DNA of 64,000 nucleotides from Pontederia crassipes (Eukaryota > Streptophyta > Magnoliopsida > Commelinales > Pontederiaceae). The notes beneath the pieces are model-generated. The model had not been told where the DNA came from. It searched no databases and saw nothing but the letters and a program-made list of their open reading frames with translations. The stretch spans positions 42,076,353 to 42,140,352 of the forward strand of contig CM060198.1 of assembly GCA_030549335.1 (NCBI GenBank), given 5' to 3'. Shown here one piece after another: positions 46,170 to 57,090 of this stretch. The position numbers were made by a program, and so were the translations under genes. Each line of letters opens with the position of its first letter. Position 1 is the first letter of the stretch.

Positions 46170-48115
46170 ATTAAGATTTCGTGCAAGGAGAAATATTTCG
46201 ACTTCGCGCTCCGCAAATGCATGCATGACCGATCATCATCGAACAGCCTCGAAGACCTCGGACAAGACATTTCCCGGCCGCTAAATTCCAAACCCTAGAT
46301 CTTCACCGACAACTGTTGTGGCCTAGACTCATCACCGAGGTCCATCGTCTTCATATCAATCGAGTCTCTCTTCAATGATGTATACATATTGTGCATGAGA
46401 CCCTTCACAACCGAGATGAGGCGATTTGCTAATATATGGAGGGGGTGTCGCGATCGACAACATCAAGACGCCCAGACCACGCCACAATCTTCGCAGTTAA
46501 TTTCATATCCGGGAGATTATTATTGGACCAAGCCTGCCTACCAAGATCATTTTGAAAAAAAATGTATGTTGTATGAGTCAACACCACTTGATTTCCAGAC
46601 ATCGAGATACAGAGGGAGTACAATTTATTTGCCGATATCCATTTATTATTTTCTCAAATTGGCCTTTCAAATTTTGTTCAATAGTGGTGGCCGACTTATG
46701 AAGTACTTACTATGAAATTCTTGTTATCTCTCGAGGTGTTCAATTTAGATGGCAGACAGTATGATCAACCCCGCATTTCATTTCATCTATACGGGTGACC
46801 TTTCACGTTGACTCTAGAAGATTTTAATAATATTTATGGATTTCCCAACTATGGAGCTCGTTCTGTCCCTACTGACTTTCATGCTAAAGATTTTTGGAAA
46901 CAGATAACTGAAGAAGATTGATTGGTCTAGAGTACAGCTAAGGAAAGCACAATCCAAAATTTTGTACTGCGCTTTGTCCATCGCATGCTCAGCAACACCC
47001 TTAGTGGATGAAGTGACAGTGATGGAGCTGTCTCAGAGGGAGAGTTATTCTTGATCCACAGTATGCTCCACAGGACACAGGTCAATGTCGGCGCCTTCCT
47101 CATTCATCATTTTCAATGCCGTACTACTCTTCGGAGTGGTAGCATCAGTATGGGTGCCCTTATCACACCGATAGCTCAACACTTCATACTTGACCTGGAT
47201 GATCTTCAAGCTGTCCTAGGAATTGCCCACCTCAATCGACAAACTATTCTGGGCATGGGCCTCGCCAAAACCAATAATGCAGGAGTTAAAGTTTTTATTT
47301 TTAAATAAAGCGATCTGGAGGTGCCCTGCAGTGACCAAAATGTATTTACACTAATTAATCCTGATAATTGGTTACTTTTTAGGCAGGTCGTAGCTCCAAT
47401 GATTCCACCTGCAGGACCGTCTACCTCTGTCGGACAGCCACACCAGGATGGAACTTTCTACTAGTTTGATTTTACTGATTATGTGGCAGCCAACATTACT
47501 TTTAGCAGACACAAGTCTTCCAGGCTGCATCATCGGCAGCTTCCCAATATGCCACATCAGCCCCTTCACCCTATATGTCGGTGCCTTCTCTGATTCCATC
47601 TCTAGCACATGAGAGCTCTTCTGATTCCTCGTTGATACCAGCCACTCCTTATGAGGAACGAGATCAAATGGAAGTGTCTGCCCCTCTATAAGAACCCAAA
47701 GCCACTTATTTATCTCCACATGAGCGGACATATTTCACACACCCTCCGCAACCTCAACCTGTGTTGAATCACTTTCTAGCACCAGAGCCCACTTTTACTT
47801 CACCCTCGGAGCATGCTTACTATCCACCTCCTCCACCTCAGTCTAACTATGCTTTCATGCAAAATCTATGTGAATCTATGTATGATGAGTAGCTTCGCCA
47901 AGCAGGGGAGATACACGCTATTATAGAAGAGCAACACTGACAGGCCCAAAAGTTCACCATTCGAGCAGACTTCACAGATATGCAGGAGCGCCAGGGCCAT
48001 TTTGAATCCCTCCAGAATCAGCACATTTGCATGACGAGGCGCATCCACGACTATCATATGTGCCATGGACATTTCGGCTACCACCCACCTTCACCGCCAC
48101 ACAGACAGTAAATTC
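46170..48115 (+). pseudogene. Athila-P ORF1-type (env-position) gene, decayed
   Basis: Across three frames: an N-terminal block around 46389-46620, then FNNIYGFPNYGARSVPTDFH and DFWKQITEED (about 46830-46920), NFVLRFVHRMLSNTLSG, then the open segment 47051-47308 with QVNVGAFLIHHFQCRTTLRS and GALITPIAQHFILDLDDL, then a Pro/Ser-rich tail to about 48110. These match the ATHILA ORF-1 family and the same gene in Athila-M and Athila-3. The function is unknown. It is followed by CTGAGGACAGTGTC (about 48210), the conserved Athila post-ORF mark. Confidence 0.75.
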
Positions 48116-49324
48116 GGTTGTATCTTTTCCCTCTTCTTTATTTTTCATTTTCCCTTTTCTGTAGTTTTTTCCTTTTTATTGAGTCTGTATCTCTTTCCTT
48201 TGTTGGCCTAACACTGAGGACAGTGTCTGGTTCAAGCTTGAGGGAGTTTATATTTCATGCATTTGCATTCTTCTTTATTTTTCTTCTTATTTACCTATGT
48301 ATGCATTTATAAAAAAAATTAAAAAAGTAAAAATTTAACAAAAATACCATTGCATGCATTTATTTTTACTACCATCTTACTAACTTTCGTCTTATTGTTT
48401 TAATTATCTTTTAGTAAAAGTTCAAAGATATCTCGTTAACTGATGACATTTGAATGCTTTTTTTTCTTATCACTTGCTATTTCGGTATCAAACTTATGGG
48501 CTATGTGCCTATGCTAAGTAGAATTATGAACGACTAGACGACAAAGTCATGTTCATGCTTTTTTATTTATTTATGTTAAGTCTTGATAGTAGTACCCTTT
48601 TTATTGATCATATTAAGTACTCTTGAGCTTAAAAAAAATGTGAAAACAAATAGTGAAAAAAATTGAATAAAGTTATGTATAGGTACAAAAGTGTTATCCG
48701 GAATCAAGGTGTGTTCGGGTAATTAGATCCGTAGGGTTCATGCTTGACGACCTAAGGGCAACTGCTCTCGGATCCGTCGATCAAAAACCTGCTACAAGGA
48801 CCATCTTGTGGTATATGGAGAAGCACAGGAGTACTGCATCATGGCTAAGTTCGAACTCTTCATTCAGAACCTTAATTGTTCGGGCAAGTAAACTCGAGGG
48901 GTGCCTTATCACCTGTTGCCCTATAGTCATCTGGTCTAGGAGTCATCAGTCCAAAGTCCGTTATATGGACTTCCTTGTGCAATCCTGCTTGAAGATTAGA
49001 ACTTTTAAAATGGTTGAAAAAAAGAGAAAGAAAAAAAAAAGAAAAGTTTTAAGCTCAATTAGTACTTATGTGTTCAATACTAATGCTATTATTTGACAGA
49101 CTATTTATTTTTTACAATGCTGAATTTGAGATTGTTTAAATTTGCGTAGCATTCAGAACCTCTATGAAGCTAAATGCATGGAAAGTGGTAAGACATTGAG
49201 TAGGTGTAACTGTGTAAGAAAATTAGTCAGTTGACAATATGGAAGCTATGATGGAACTCTTGTTCTTGAGCTTTGCTTTGAATATTTGCTTGAGGACAAG
49301 CAAGACTTTAAGCTTGGAAGAGTT
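48116..49324 (+). other. Athila-P 3' non-coding interior and polypurine tract
   Basis: It contains CACTGAGGACAGTGTC and AAGCTTGAGGGAGTTT near 48210-48250, AT-rich sequence, and near the 3' LTR TTGAGGACAAGCAAGAC followed by the purine tract CTTGGAAGAG (49314-49323). No gene is visible; the 118-codon frame at 48740-49096 has no recognisable motif. Confidence 0.6.
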
Positions 49325-51054
49325 TGATGCATACAAAATATAACATATTCAGTTTATTACTTTAATTAATATTTTTGTAATTTGATTATCCAATGCATCA
49401 TTTTAAGTCACTTTTAGTCATAATTCTGGATTTATCGATTTTAATTGTTAATTCTTTGAATATTTTAATTGTGGATGCATTAATTAAATTTTCATAATTA
49501 TCTTGCAGGAAAAGTCGAGTACATGGGATGCTATCATCCATGATCACATCAAGAATTTATATTTAGCGGCCGATACCAATCATCAAGGAGATATGGATGG
49601 GCATAAAAACAATCTTATCATTAACCGATATTCATCTTTGGTGACCATGATCTTCCGGAGCAATATGCTATTATTAATCAAGCAAAACTCTATAATTACT
49701 ATCATTGGGTGATAAAGAATTGAGAAGCTTTGATCATGGGGCACAAAACACATCATCCATTAAGTTTGTCGACCACAAAAAAAAAAACCATGAAGTTCTA
49801 TCCTTAACCAACATCTGTCAAGTATCATCGGCCATTGACCATCCTTGGGCGCAAACTATCATTACTAATAAGTTTTGTGGCCGAGTTTCAAAGAGAATTA
49901 TCATTAGGCGCAAAACTGATAAGTTTTTATCATTAACTAATGATCAAGCTTATCGGCCGTGAAACTATATCGTCAAAGTGGATAGAGTCTTTTATCTCCC
50001 GAAATTAAATTTGACCGTACGATATTCACGACCATCATCAACATGAAGACCGTACGCACCTATAAATAGAGGAGGAAGCCATCGTCTCAACTTGTGCTTT
50101 GAAGTGTGATTTTCTTCTACGGCGAGTCGAGAGTCTGCAGGCTTCGACCAAGAGAGAGATTTGATCGGACGGCTAGTCCAGACGTTTCGATGACATCCAA
50201 GGGCCATGATTTATTCTTGGTGTAATTCTTCGGATTATGATTTGTATTTTGTTATTATCTCTGCAATTCTAGGATGAACTCCATGTTTTTAGTTATTTTA
50301 TTTTAGGATATTATTATTGAAGGGAAATTATGTGAACCCTTATTTTTATTATTAATTTTTAATTATGTTTAATGCTTTTAGTTTAATTATTTAAATTTCT
50401 AAGTTAAATAATTACCAGTTTGTGGACTATTTGATTTCATATTTTATTTAATTAAATTAAATTATTTATTGTGGAATTAAAAATTGGCATAGGTCTAATA
50501 TTTAGTCTGTGGAGAATTAAATATGTGTGGTCTGTTAATCTATACCAGTTTGTGGACTGATTAATAGTCTCGGATTTTCATATTAATGCATCTTAATTTT
50601 AATCTCATCTGCATGAATACCAGTTTGTGGGACTTCAGCATTGATTAAATTTAAGATGGTTTGATTTGCTCGATTAAATAACAGAATTACCAGTTTGTGG
50701 ACTCTATGATTTTAATCTTGTAAATTAATAACTTAAGAAAATTCCTAATCCATCTTAAGAACTTTAATTTATCTCTTCTGGTTCACATATTTATCCTTAA
50801 TGCATTATCATCCTAAGACCAACTTCAACACCATTATCTTATCTTATTATTATCTACTTTTTTCTATTTTATTTTATAATTACAAAACTTATCTTCAAAA
50901 CCTATATTTTTCTTCTTTTATTAATTTATAAATTCAGATATTACATTAATAATATTTCTCATGGGTTCGACACTCTTTCCTCCTATTACTATATTACTTG
51001 AGCGACTAGTGCACTTGCTAGCGGATTTATTTTGCTACATCATTTTACGCATCA
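49325..51054 (+). repeat. Athila-P 3' LTR
   Basis: 1730 bp, nearly co-linear with the 5' LTR, with small indels (for example an AAAAA run near 49780 and CAACATGAAGAC near 50040). Confidence 0.94.
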
Positions 51055-51232
51055 CGACTACTAATTAAAACTCGAAAAGAGGAGACACGAAATGAAATAC
51101 AAAAATCAAAGGTTTGGTTTAAACATATAAAACAAAGTCTCGGCATTAACGCCTTCAAATGCTCTCGAAAGACTAATCAAAATAGATTAACCTAGAACAT
51201 AGCGCATTCCCCGAAAATGGTGCCAAAAACTT
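51055..51232 (-). other. Athila-M leader and primer-binding site
   Basis: Short leader between the Athila-P insertion and the Athila-M 5' LTR. Read on minus, TGGCACCATTTTCGGGGA (51208-51225) resembles the tRNA-Asp primer complement and fixes the minus orientation. Confidence 0.8.
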
Positions 51233-52669
51233 TGACTCGCATAAAGTGTGTATAGAATATCGCTCAACAAGGGGAGGTGACGACCTCTATGACACAAGTC
51301 TACCCTATACTCCAACGTGTTACCCTTGAATACAGAGAATAGTACGAATGAAAAATTTGTAATCTCTCTACACTATCGAAATGTGATCCGCAAGCATACG
51401 GTGCATCATTATAGTACTTGAGGTTTGATCCACAAGGAAGCAAGGTCAGCCATATCTTAGAGAAATCTCTCGAAGTTGATCTAACAGGAAAAATAACTAT
51501 TGAAAAAAAGAGGTAAAGAAAAATAGTGACGAAACACAAAGGTAAACTAAAGTATATTTTTGGGGTTTTCTGTGTGCAAAAGAGAAAATGATGTAAGAGT
51601 CAAATGATTAGAGTACTAAGAAGATGTGAAGCAGTAAGATAAAGATGCGTGTTGAGGACTTATGGGAGGTGTCGATGCTGTAAAACTTGATGTTCTTTAG
51701 CTTAGCGTGTTATGGTAAAGGTAACCGAGTTCCCTTCTCACGTGTATATCCGGTGAATGTCCGCAATGGAGGCACATGAGTTCCCACGAACACGTTCGAG
51801 TTGGTAGAAAGCCTATGTTTACGTGCAAGAGTAGGGTTCGTACATAGAAAACATGTGATTGTTATGGTACAAAATGAGCTTTTCTAGGAATTAGAGTTTA
51901 AGTCTCAAATCCGCCGAATTCTATGCATTCTAAGAAATACACCTGAGGCAGGAGGCTGCGGTCGACTCACGCCTGTCTCAGGGGTATGTGGAATCACCCT
52001 CCTTGGCAGAATGCATAGTCTTGGTTTCTTCAAGACGGCTAGACGTTTTCAAAGGAGAAGATATTGAACACAACAATGATTGAGTAGAAGCATATGGTCA
52101 TCTTAGAAATTGTTTAAGTTAATCCTAAATCACTGACTCAATTCGATCATCTATTGCTAGAAATTCGAAGGGAGTGTAACCTTTTTAGGTCGTGATTCAA
52201 AGGATGAACGACGTCTAGCTAAAATGGTTAAAAATCCATCACTGATCTTGTGAAAACTAAAACCATGAACCACTGCTTGCCTTAGGCTAGATTTCTCCAC
52301 GTTTGGTTGCGATGGAGAATATATTATCCCTACATCTAATGTTGTGGAGGGTGTTTGTTGTTGTGTTGCTTCGGTTTTTTTCCTCACTCTCGCAGCAAAC
52401 ACTAATTCTTGGTGTAGATAAAAGCGCATGGTTCGGCTGCTCAACTTCATTCGTGGAGCTCATCAGCTCCCCTGCAAAACAAAATGAGATTCAATCCGAA
52501 AATGAGTCGGCTGATGTATCAATTAGTGATATGTGAGTTCATGCGGAGAATATTCGTCATGCATTGAATTGGTGGTATATACACATACTTTTTAGGGAGT
52601 AACCACATAGAATGAGCATTATATGCATGCAAAATAGTGATGAAAATATAGGCTAAATTCTCCACATCA
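51233..52669 (-). repeat. Athila-M 5' LTR, with internal deletion of promoter
   Basis: 1437 bp. It aligns with 28561-30661 except for about 680 bp missing between the CCCTAC near 52333 and the GTTGTGGAGGGTG near 52341; the missing part corresponds to about 29673-30352 of the other LTR and includes its TATA box. Confidence 0.9.
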
Positions 52670-53800
52670 CTTCCTATTCCAGAATGACCACGGAAAGATG
52701 TTTTCATGAATTTCATCATAGGCCTGCCCAAGTCTGAAGGGACGGGTACCATAATGATGGTCATTGATCGGTTCTCCAAGTATATCATCTTCGTCGTCGG
52801 CTCCACGAGTTGCCTTGACATAGAAGCTGCAAAGTTGTTAATGAGGCATGTGTAAAGTATTGGGTCTTCCCCAAAGCATAGTAAATGATTAACATGAATG
52901 GTTTGTCAGCAACTTCTGAAAGGAGCCGCTCAAAATAGTGGGCTCCAACCTACATTTTTCCACCGCACTCCACACCCAAACTGACGAACAAACTGAAAGG
53001 GTGAATTGCATTCTAAATATCTACTTGTAGCACCATGTCAATGCCAATTAGAAGACTGGACAAAGATATTCGACATTGCAAAATTGTCTTGCAACCTACA
53101 AAAGAGCGAGTGGACCAATCGGAGCCTCTTCGAAATAGTGACGAGAAAACAACCCCTCACTCCACAAGTCGTCATCACTTCTTATGGTGGAAAAGTCATC
53201 GCCGATCATCGCATGACGAGGGAAATGGTGTGAGCAGAATGATAAGGCTCAGACATGTTTACACAAGTCATCAAAGCATATGAAGAAGTGGGTCGACACT
53301 GCCATATGGGACGTCAATTTTGATGTCAGAGATTTGGTCATTGTGAAGCTAGTTCAACACCTTCGGCTAAGCGGGAAGAATCTACACAAGGACCTCATTA
53401 GGCATTACGAGAGCCCATTCAGGATCATGAAGAAGGTAGGTAAGGTGGCCTACAAGCTTAATTCCCGTTGTAGATGTATCAACATCTCGTCTTCCATGTC
53501 AGTTTGCTCAATCCATACATCGAAGACCTTGAAGATTCTTAGCGTAGGGTTTCAGACCACGCTCCGCTGGTCATCCGTCAACAATTTATTATTCATGTTG
53601 AAGAAGTGCTCGCCGTCCGTGGGAAGAAGCGAAAGAAGTACCTTGTTCGATGGAGCAAAAGATTGGACACTGACACAAGTTGGGAGTTTGTCAAAGCCTA
53701 ACAATTCAAGTAGAAGATTGAAGACTTTGAAGTTGTAGTGTTGGGGACATCACCGACTTGAGTAGGGAAGAATATCCAAGGGCTCTCGACAATGTCTTTG
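52670..53800 (+). pseudogene. Ty3/gypsy chromovirus pol, piece 3: integrase core, C-terminus and chromodomain
   Basis: The integrase frame resumes at the TSD: KDVFMNFIIGLPKSEGTGT and MVIDRFSKYIIFV, then decayed core sequence to about 53240; the C-terminal region with VNFDVRDLVIVKLVQHLRLS and SPFRIMKKVGKVAYKL (53280-53460); FHVSLLNPYIEDLED; and a chromodomain (about 53595-53740) with KKYLVRWSKRLDTDTSWEFV, two stops after it, and KIEDFE. Chromodomains in this clade guide integration to heterochromatin. Stops and frameshifts are frequent. The 3' LTR was not identified. Confidence 0.87.
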
Positions 53801-54300
53801 GGACCATCAATTTATCTTACTTACTTGTAATTTTTTTTCTTATTTTAGTCCACTTTTGTAAGTTAGGCTAAGATGGACAATGTGATGGCAATATTGTAAT
53901 ATACCTTCCAAAAAAGTGCACTCCCTAGCTTACTTTTCACATAACATATCGCAAACCTACCACCCGAAATGATGGTCTATTAGGAAAGACATGTCAGTCC
54001 TCCACCGAGGCATTTGTAATCATTATATTTAGTCAACAAATATTTCAAAGTTTGCCAAAGTCTAGCACCGAGCCTCAAGTGTGGAGTGACTATTCACAAA
54101 TAGCATCCCAAAAGTGAGTGTTCTGCCTAAGCGCCCATTTATTCATAAATTCCTCCGCCGAAGCATCCTCTCGGGACCAAGTGTCTCAAAATTATGACAT
54201 TTAGCAAGTTGCAAAATACAGCTTTCGTAAGGCGCATCAAAAGAGTTTGACTACATGATAGGCACGTATAAACGTCGCATGAGTCGGTCGTGAGAAAAAA
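53801..54300. other. unassigned, probably chromovirus 3' untranslated or LTR sequence
   Basis: Non-coding sequence after the chromodomain. No convincing TG...CA repeat partner is present within the window, so neither the chromovirus 3' LTR nor the start of the next element could be placed. Confidence 0.4.
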
Positions 54301-55420
54301 GATCACGTGACATATTGATCATCCCTTATTTTGCTCATAATTATTAAAGTTAAATCCACTAGATTGACATAAAATCTTATTATATTTGAAACACTTTTTA
54401 CCTATTATCGGTAGTGGAGATGAACTAGTAAAAGTACTTTTTAAATTTTGAATTCTTAACAAGAGAGAAAGAAAAAGAGGAGAGGAGGCCGAAGGAAACG
54501 AGGAGAAAAGGAAGAAAAGAAGCAGAAGGAGGAGGAGAACCAAAAGGCCGAAGGGAGAATTATTGATTTTGTCCAAACCTATGTCGAGCTAAAGGAATTC
54601 TGTTTTTCTTGTGATGATACTTTGTTGAGGCTACTATTCTAGTTCTCTGATGATGTGTTTCTAACCCCTAGTTTTTATTTGCTTGATACATTGCAACCTT
54701 ATTATTTGCACCCAATGTCAATCAGATCGAGAGATCTATTATTTTTGTTATTAACATGTTCCATTCGAGAGACGGGACTGGTTGTTTTCACTTGCAGTGT
54801 TTTCAGTAATGTGATGTTTGTTGATTTTTAGAGACTGAAAGGTCCATTTTTTTATCGGTTGTGATGCGAGAGTCCATAATAGTGACTAGTGGTGTTAGAT
54901 TCATTCTAATTGCTCGGATTATGATAGAAGGATTGATAATTTAAGATTGAGAGATCACCCTTTTCTTTTGTTTAGGATGAGAGATCGACTAACCAGTTAG
55001 TCCTACTCTATATTTAACAGCTACCTCTCTCTTAGCTCAAAGACAGATTGGCGAGTTTAGAGATAGAGTAATTGATTTGCACAGTAAGATCGAGAGATCA
55101 TTTGACTCCGATGACAACTAAGATGCAATAGCTTCATCACAAGGGAATCTATTCTCCTATATTCAAATTTCCTTTAATTCTCTCTTTGTTTTTCCTATAA
55201 ATCATTTTTCTATTTTATTTGATTTCTTCTTAAATCTTTTGTGATAACTTTCGAGATATAAATAGATTGATAATCAATCTAAATCAACGGGATTACGACA
55301 CTCAGGATTTTTACTCGACCTGTGCACTTGCAGTTGTGTGAATTCTAGAGTAAAATTTAAACACGACTAGAATTACTTTCGGTGCGAGAAATTCATATCC
55401 ACATAAAGTTCAAGCCAAGT
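54301..55420 (+). repeat. putative 5' LTR of Athila-3, left border unknown
   Basis: A purine-rich tract (54460-54555) and then AT-rich sequence with repeated GAGAGATC and GATCGAGAGATC motifs lead up to the primer site at 55424. Position alone suggests an LTR; its partner would lie beyond 64000. The ORF read on minus here is a by-product of the purine tract. Confidence 0.45.
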
Positions 55421-55505
55421 TTTTGGCGTCGTTGCTGGGGATTTAGATCATTGCTCTTTATTTATATCTTTTGTTATCTAATCTCTTAATATTCATTATT
55501 GAACT

Positions 55506-56890
55506 TGATGCGCGTAGAATTGATAGCAAACGTTAGCAAGTGCACTAGTCGCTCAAGTAATAAAGTGAATGAGTAGAGTTATCGTTCCCACGAGGACGGT
55601 TAATAACTTAAATTTTATTTTAACCTTGTTAATTGAGAAATTAAGAAAATAGTTGATTTTAGATGTGAATAAAAATAAAGGAAATGATCACCTGGAGAAA
55701 TAATGATTTGATGATTAAGGCATCTAATTATCACCACTAGAATGTAATGAATTTTCTCAACTTAGAATTAGTAGAATCAATAACAAAGTGAATTCCCAAA
55801 TTTAGTTAACCAATATTTCAGGCTTTAACTACTATCTTAAGAAATAATTAGAATAAATCAATCCTTCCGATTTTTAACTTATCTAATTAATCAAAAGATG
55901 CATTCGATCGAAATTAATATTAAGGGCTTTCTCAAGTCACTTTAATAACTACACAAATTAGATCTCTTTCGATTTCCCTAATTGTGGCATGCAATAAATA
56001 AGATCAATCCTAGAAACTATTATGAAAATAATCATTTCTTCTTAGATAGCAATCAAATCACAAATCATGGAATCAAAAGAAAGCATTAAACATGAAATTG
56101 CAATGCTATTAAAGATTCAAATCAAACTAATACTAAGAAGAATTCAATATATAAATAGGGTTCAACTAGGATGACCCTAATGAAAGAATAAATTTGAGAA
56201 TAACAACATCAAATTTAATATAAAAGATTGGGAAAAGAAAACGAAGAACTCTGGCATAGGCTAAGCGCGTCCTCTATCGAATTTCCGGCAAAGCTTCGCT
56301 ATTGTTCTCGATCTTCTCCTCTTTGTAGATTTCAGAATAATGCTCCAGGGATGCTTTTCCAAGTCCTCTTCTGTCTCTTTTTATAGGTTTTCTCGTCCCC
56401 CAAGGAAAGAAACCGAAAATATATCCAAAAAGTGGATAAAAATCTCTTTAAAACGGCCTAACAAACCGCCGTCATGGTCATGAAAGGTTCTGGCACGGCC
56501 GTGACAGAAGGCTGTCAAAACTAAAAATTACTGCCAAATTTTTGTTGAAAAATTATTTGTCACGGCCATGACAGTAAGCCAATTTTCTGAGTGCTGAATC
56601 TCTGTCACGGCCGTGACAGTAAGCCAATTTTCTGAGTGCTGAATCTTTCTGTCTCAGCCATGACCAGAACTGTTCGGCCGTGATAGTCTTCTGAGTTATT
56701 TTAGGCCTTTTCTTATCTTTATTTCGACATTTTCTCGTATCCTGCCATTAATGATTTCTAGATTTGGGTAGAAACCAAATCTAAATGAAATTATATGAAA
56801 ACAAATCAAAACTCTTCTTTTTCTAAACATAAAAACATTCTAAAGTGTTAATCCAATGACCCAAACTAATGCATAATTTTTTATGCATCA
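55506..56890 (-). mobile_element. solo LTR in the Athila-3 leader
   Basis: 1385 bp from TGATGCGCGTAG to TTATGCATCA, with an exact 5-bp TSD GAACT (55501-55505 and 56891-56895). Read on minus it has an array of TGTCACGGCCGTGACAG-type palindromes (56470-56690) followed by TATAAAAA (56378-56385, minus). Its left end resembles the Athila-P LTR (GCAAGTGCACTAGTCGCTCAAG), so it is a related but distinct family. Confidence 0.93.
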
Positions 56891-56895
56891 GAACT

Positions 56896-57090
56896 CTTTT
56901 TAATCCTTTGATTTCAGGGACTAGTATATGCCCAGAACTACGCACAGACAACTGGTTGAATTAGACCCTGAAATCGATCAAACTTTCAAAAGAAGAGTGT
57001 GAGAATATAAGAATAGAACACCTCTGACCGAAGGAACAAGTAGCATTCAATCAACATAATTCAAACTGATATTCTAATTCAGGAGCAGAG
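56896..57090 (+). other. Athila-3 leader and decayed gag start
   Basis: After the solo LTR the leader continues. Near 56929-57000 a frame with ATG reads MPRTTHRQLVELDPEIDQTF, similar to the start of Athila-P gag (FDPEIERTA), then meets a TGA. This is probably the true gag start. Confidence 0.65.

Larger units (their letters stand above)
41342..51054 (+). mobile_element. non-autonomous Athila-type LTR retrotransposon (Athila-P), 9.7 kb, no pol
   Basis: The LTRs 41342-43088 and 49325-51054 run TGATGCAT to CGCATCA. The flanks are TGACT (41337-41341) and CGACT (51055-51059), a TSD with one change. A primer site (43095-43112) and a polypurine tract (about 49306-49324) set plus orientation. The interior holds gag (44631-45990) and an ATHILA ORF1-type gene (46170-48115) but no protease, RT, RNase H or integrase, so movement would need enzymes from another element. 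The LTRs are very similar, so it is younger than its host Athila-M. Confidence 0.94.
28561..52669 (-). mobile_element. Athila/Tat-type LTR retrotransposon (Athila-M), 24.1 kb with nested insertions
   Basis: The LTRs are at 28561-30661 (3') and 51233-52669 (5'). The flanks are CTTCT (28556-28560) and CTTCC (52670-52674), a TSD with one change, and the interrupted chromovirus integrase frame resumes exactly across it. The primer site resembles the tRNA-Asp complement. On minus the interior codes gag, protease, RT, RNase H, integrase and an Athila ORF1-type protein, all with stops. Two later elements sit inside it: a CACTA (30847-32337) and Athila-P (41342-51054). Without them it is about 12.9 kb. 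Confidence 0.92.

Noticed and set aside
48740-49096. 118-codon plus frame in the Athila-P 3' region
   Set aside because: It ends in a Lys run from an A-rich tract, has no known motif, and lies where Athila elements are non-coding.
52303-53283. Separate small ORFs as genes
   Set aside because: They are out-of-frame or broken parts of the Athila-M LTR and of chromovirus integrase.
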